Source: Symbiodinium natans (lineage: Eukaryota > Sar > Dinophyceae > Suessiales > Symbiodiniaceae). Taken from it: 64,000 bases of DNA. Below are positions 63,853-64,000 of this stretch, piece after piece. Numbering within the stretch: position 1 is the stretch's first letter; each line of letters starts with the position of its first letter. Made by a program: the position numbers and the translations under genes. The DNA lies in assembly GCA_905221605.1 (NCBI GenBank), contig CAJNDS010002648.1:242501-306500 (forward strand), given 5' to 3'. The notes under the pieces were generated by a model. That model made no database searches. It was not told the origin of the DNA and was given only the letters and a program-made list of their open reading frames with translations.

Positions 63853-64000
63853 TTTTTCCCCACCCTGTGCTTGCGCAGGGGTCCACCCATTCTTTGCCTA
63901 TAACCCGAGCTAGGCCTCCAGAGCTTCAGGGTGTTCAGGCACCCTCTAAGCAGGCCGCGTGGGAATTCATGGCCCAATTTAGGGCCCTAAACCCTAAATC

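Overview
The window looks like nuclear DNA of a dinoflagellate, most likely a Symbiodiniaceae-type alga. Four things support this: plant-type TTTAGGG telomere-like repeats throughout; reconstructed introns with GC, GA or GT donors and acceptors almost always read as AG followed by G; a Ty1/copia element of the kind I associate with dinoflagellates; and a partial match to the dinoflagellate spliced leader inside that element's LTRs. No tRNA, rRNA or bacterial-type operon was seen.

Layout, all on the + strand unless stated. (1) 67-19390 (perhaps to about 20549): a gene for an RNA-binding protein with two double-stranded-RNA-binding domains and a cold-shock domain, cut into about 21 exons of 21-69 bp. 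(2) 22213-51851: a tyrosine-kinase-like (TKL-type) protein kinase gene of about 341 codons in 20 exons of 29-87 bp. G-loop, VAVK, HRD, DMG (for DFG), APE and CW...RP follow in the right order and the phases join. (3) 33588-43493: a nearly intact 9.9-kb Ty1/copia retrotransposon with 221-bp LTRs differing at one base, inserted into CCCTAAA repeats inside intron 13 of the kinase gene (5-bp target duplication CCCTA). It encodes gag, protease, a C5-methyltransferase-like domain, integrase, a 2OG-Fe(II) oxygenase-like domain, reverse transcriptase, RNase H and a C-terminal membrane/Cys region, in four overlapping frames. (4) 52-61.8 kb: further exon-like islands, five of which join in phase into an unidentified third gene. 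(5) 62.1-64 kb: coding-like sequence on the minus strand, so the gene direction may switch here.

The main discovery is the gene architecture. Almost all intronic DNA is telomere-like repeat, and most introns have TTTAGGG tracts towards the donor and CCCTAAA tracts towards the acceptor. The transcript of one intron would therefore carry complementary arms that could bring the two splice sites together. Many tracts have become arrays of variant units (TAAAGCC, AGAAACCC, CCCAAAAA, TTAAGGG and others).

Exon reconstructions were made by eye from domain motifs, splice dinucleotides and phase. Exons that fall inside recognised domains are well supported. Islands outside them often read well in more than one frame and are marked low confidence.
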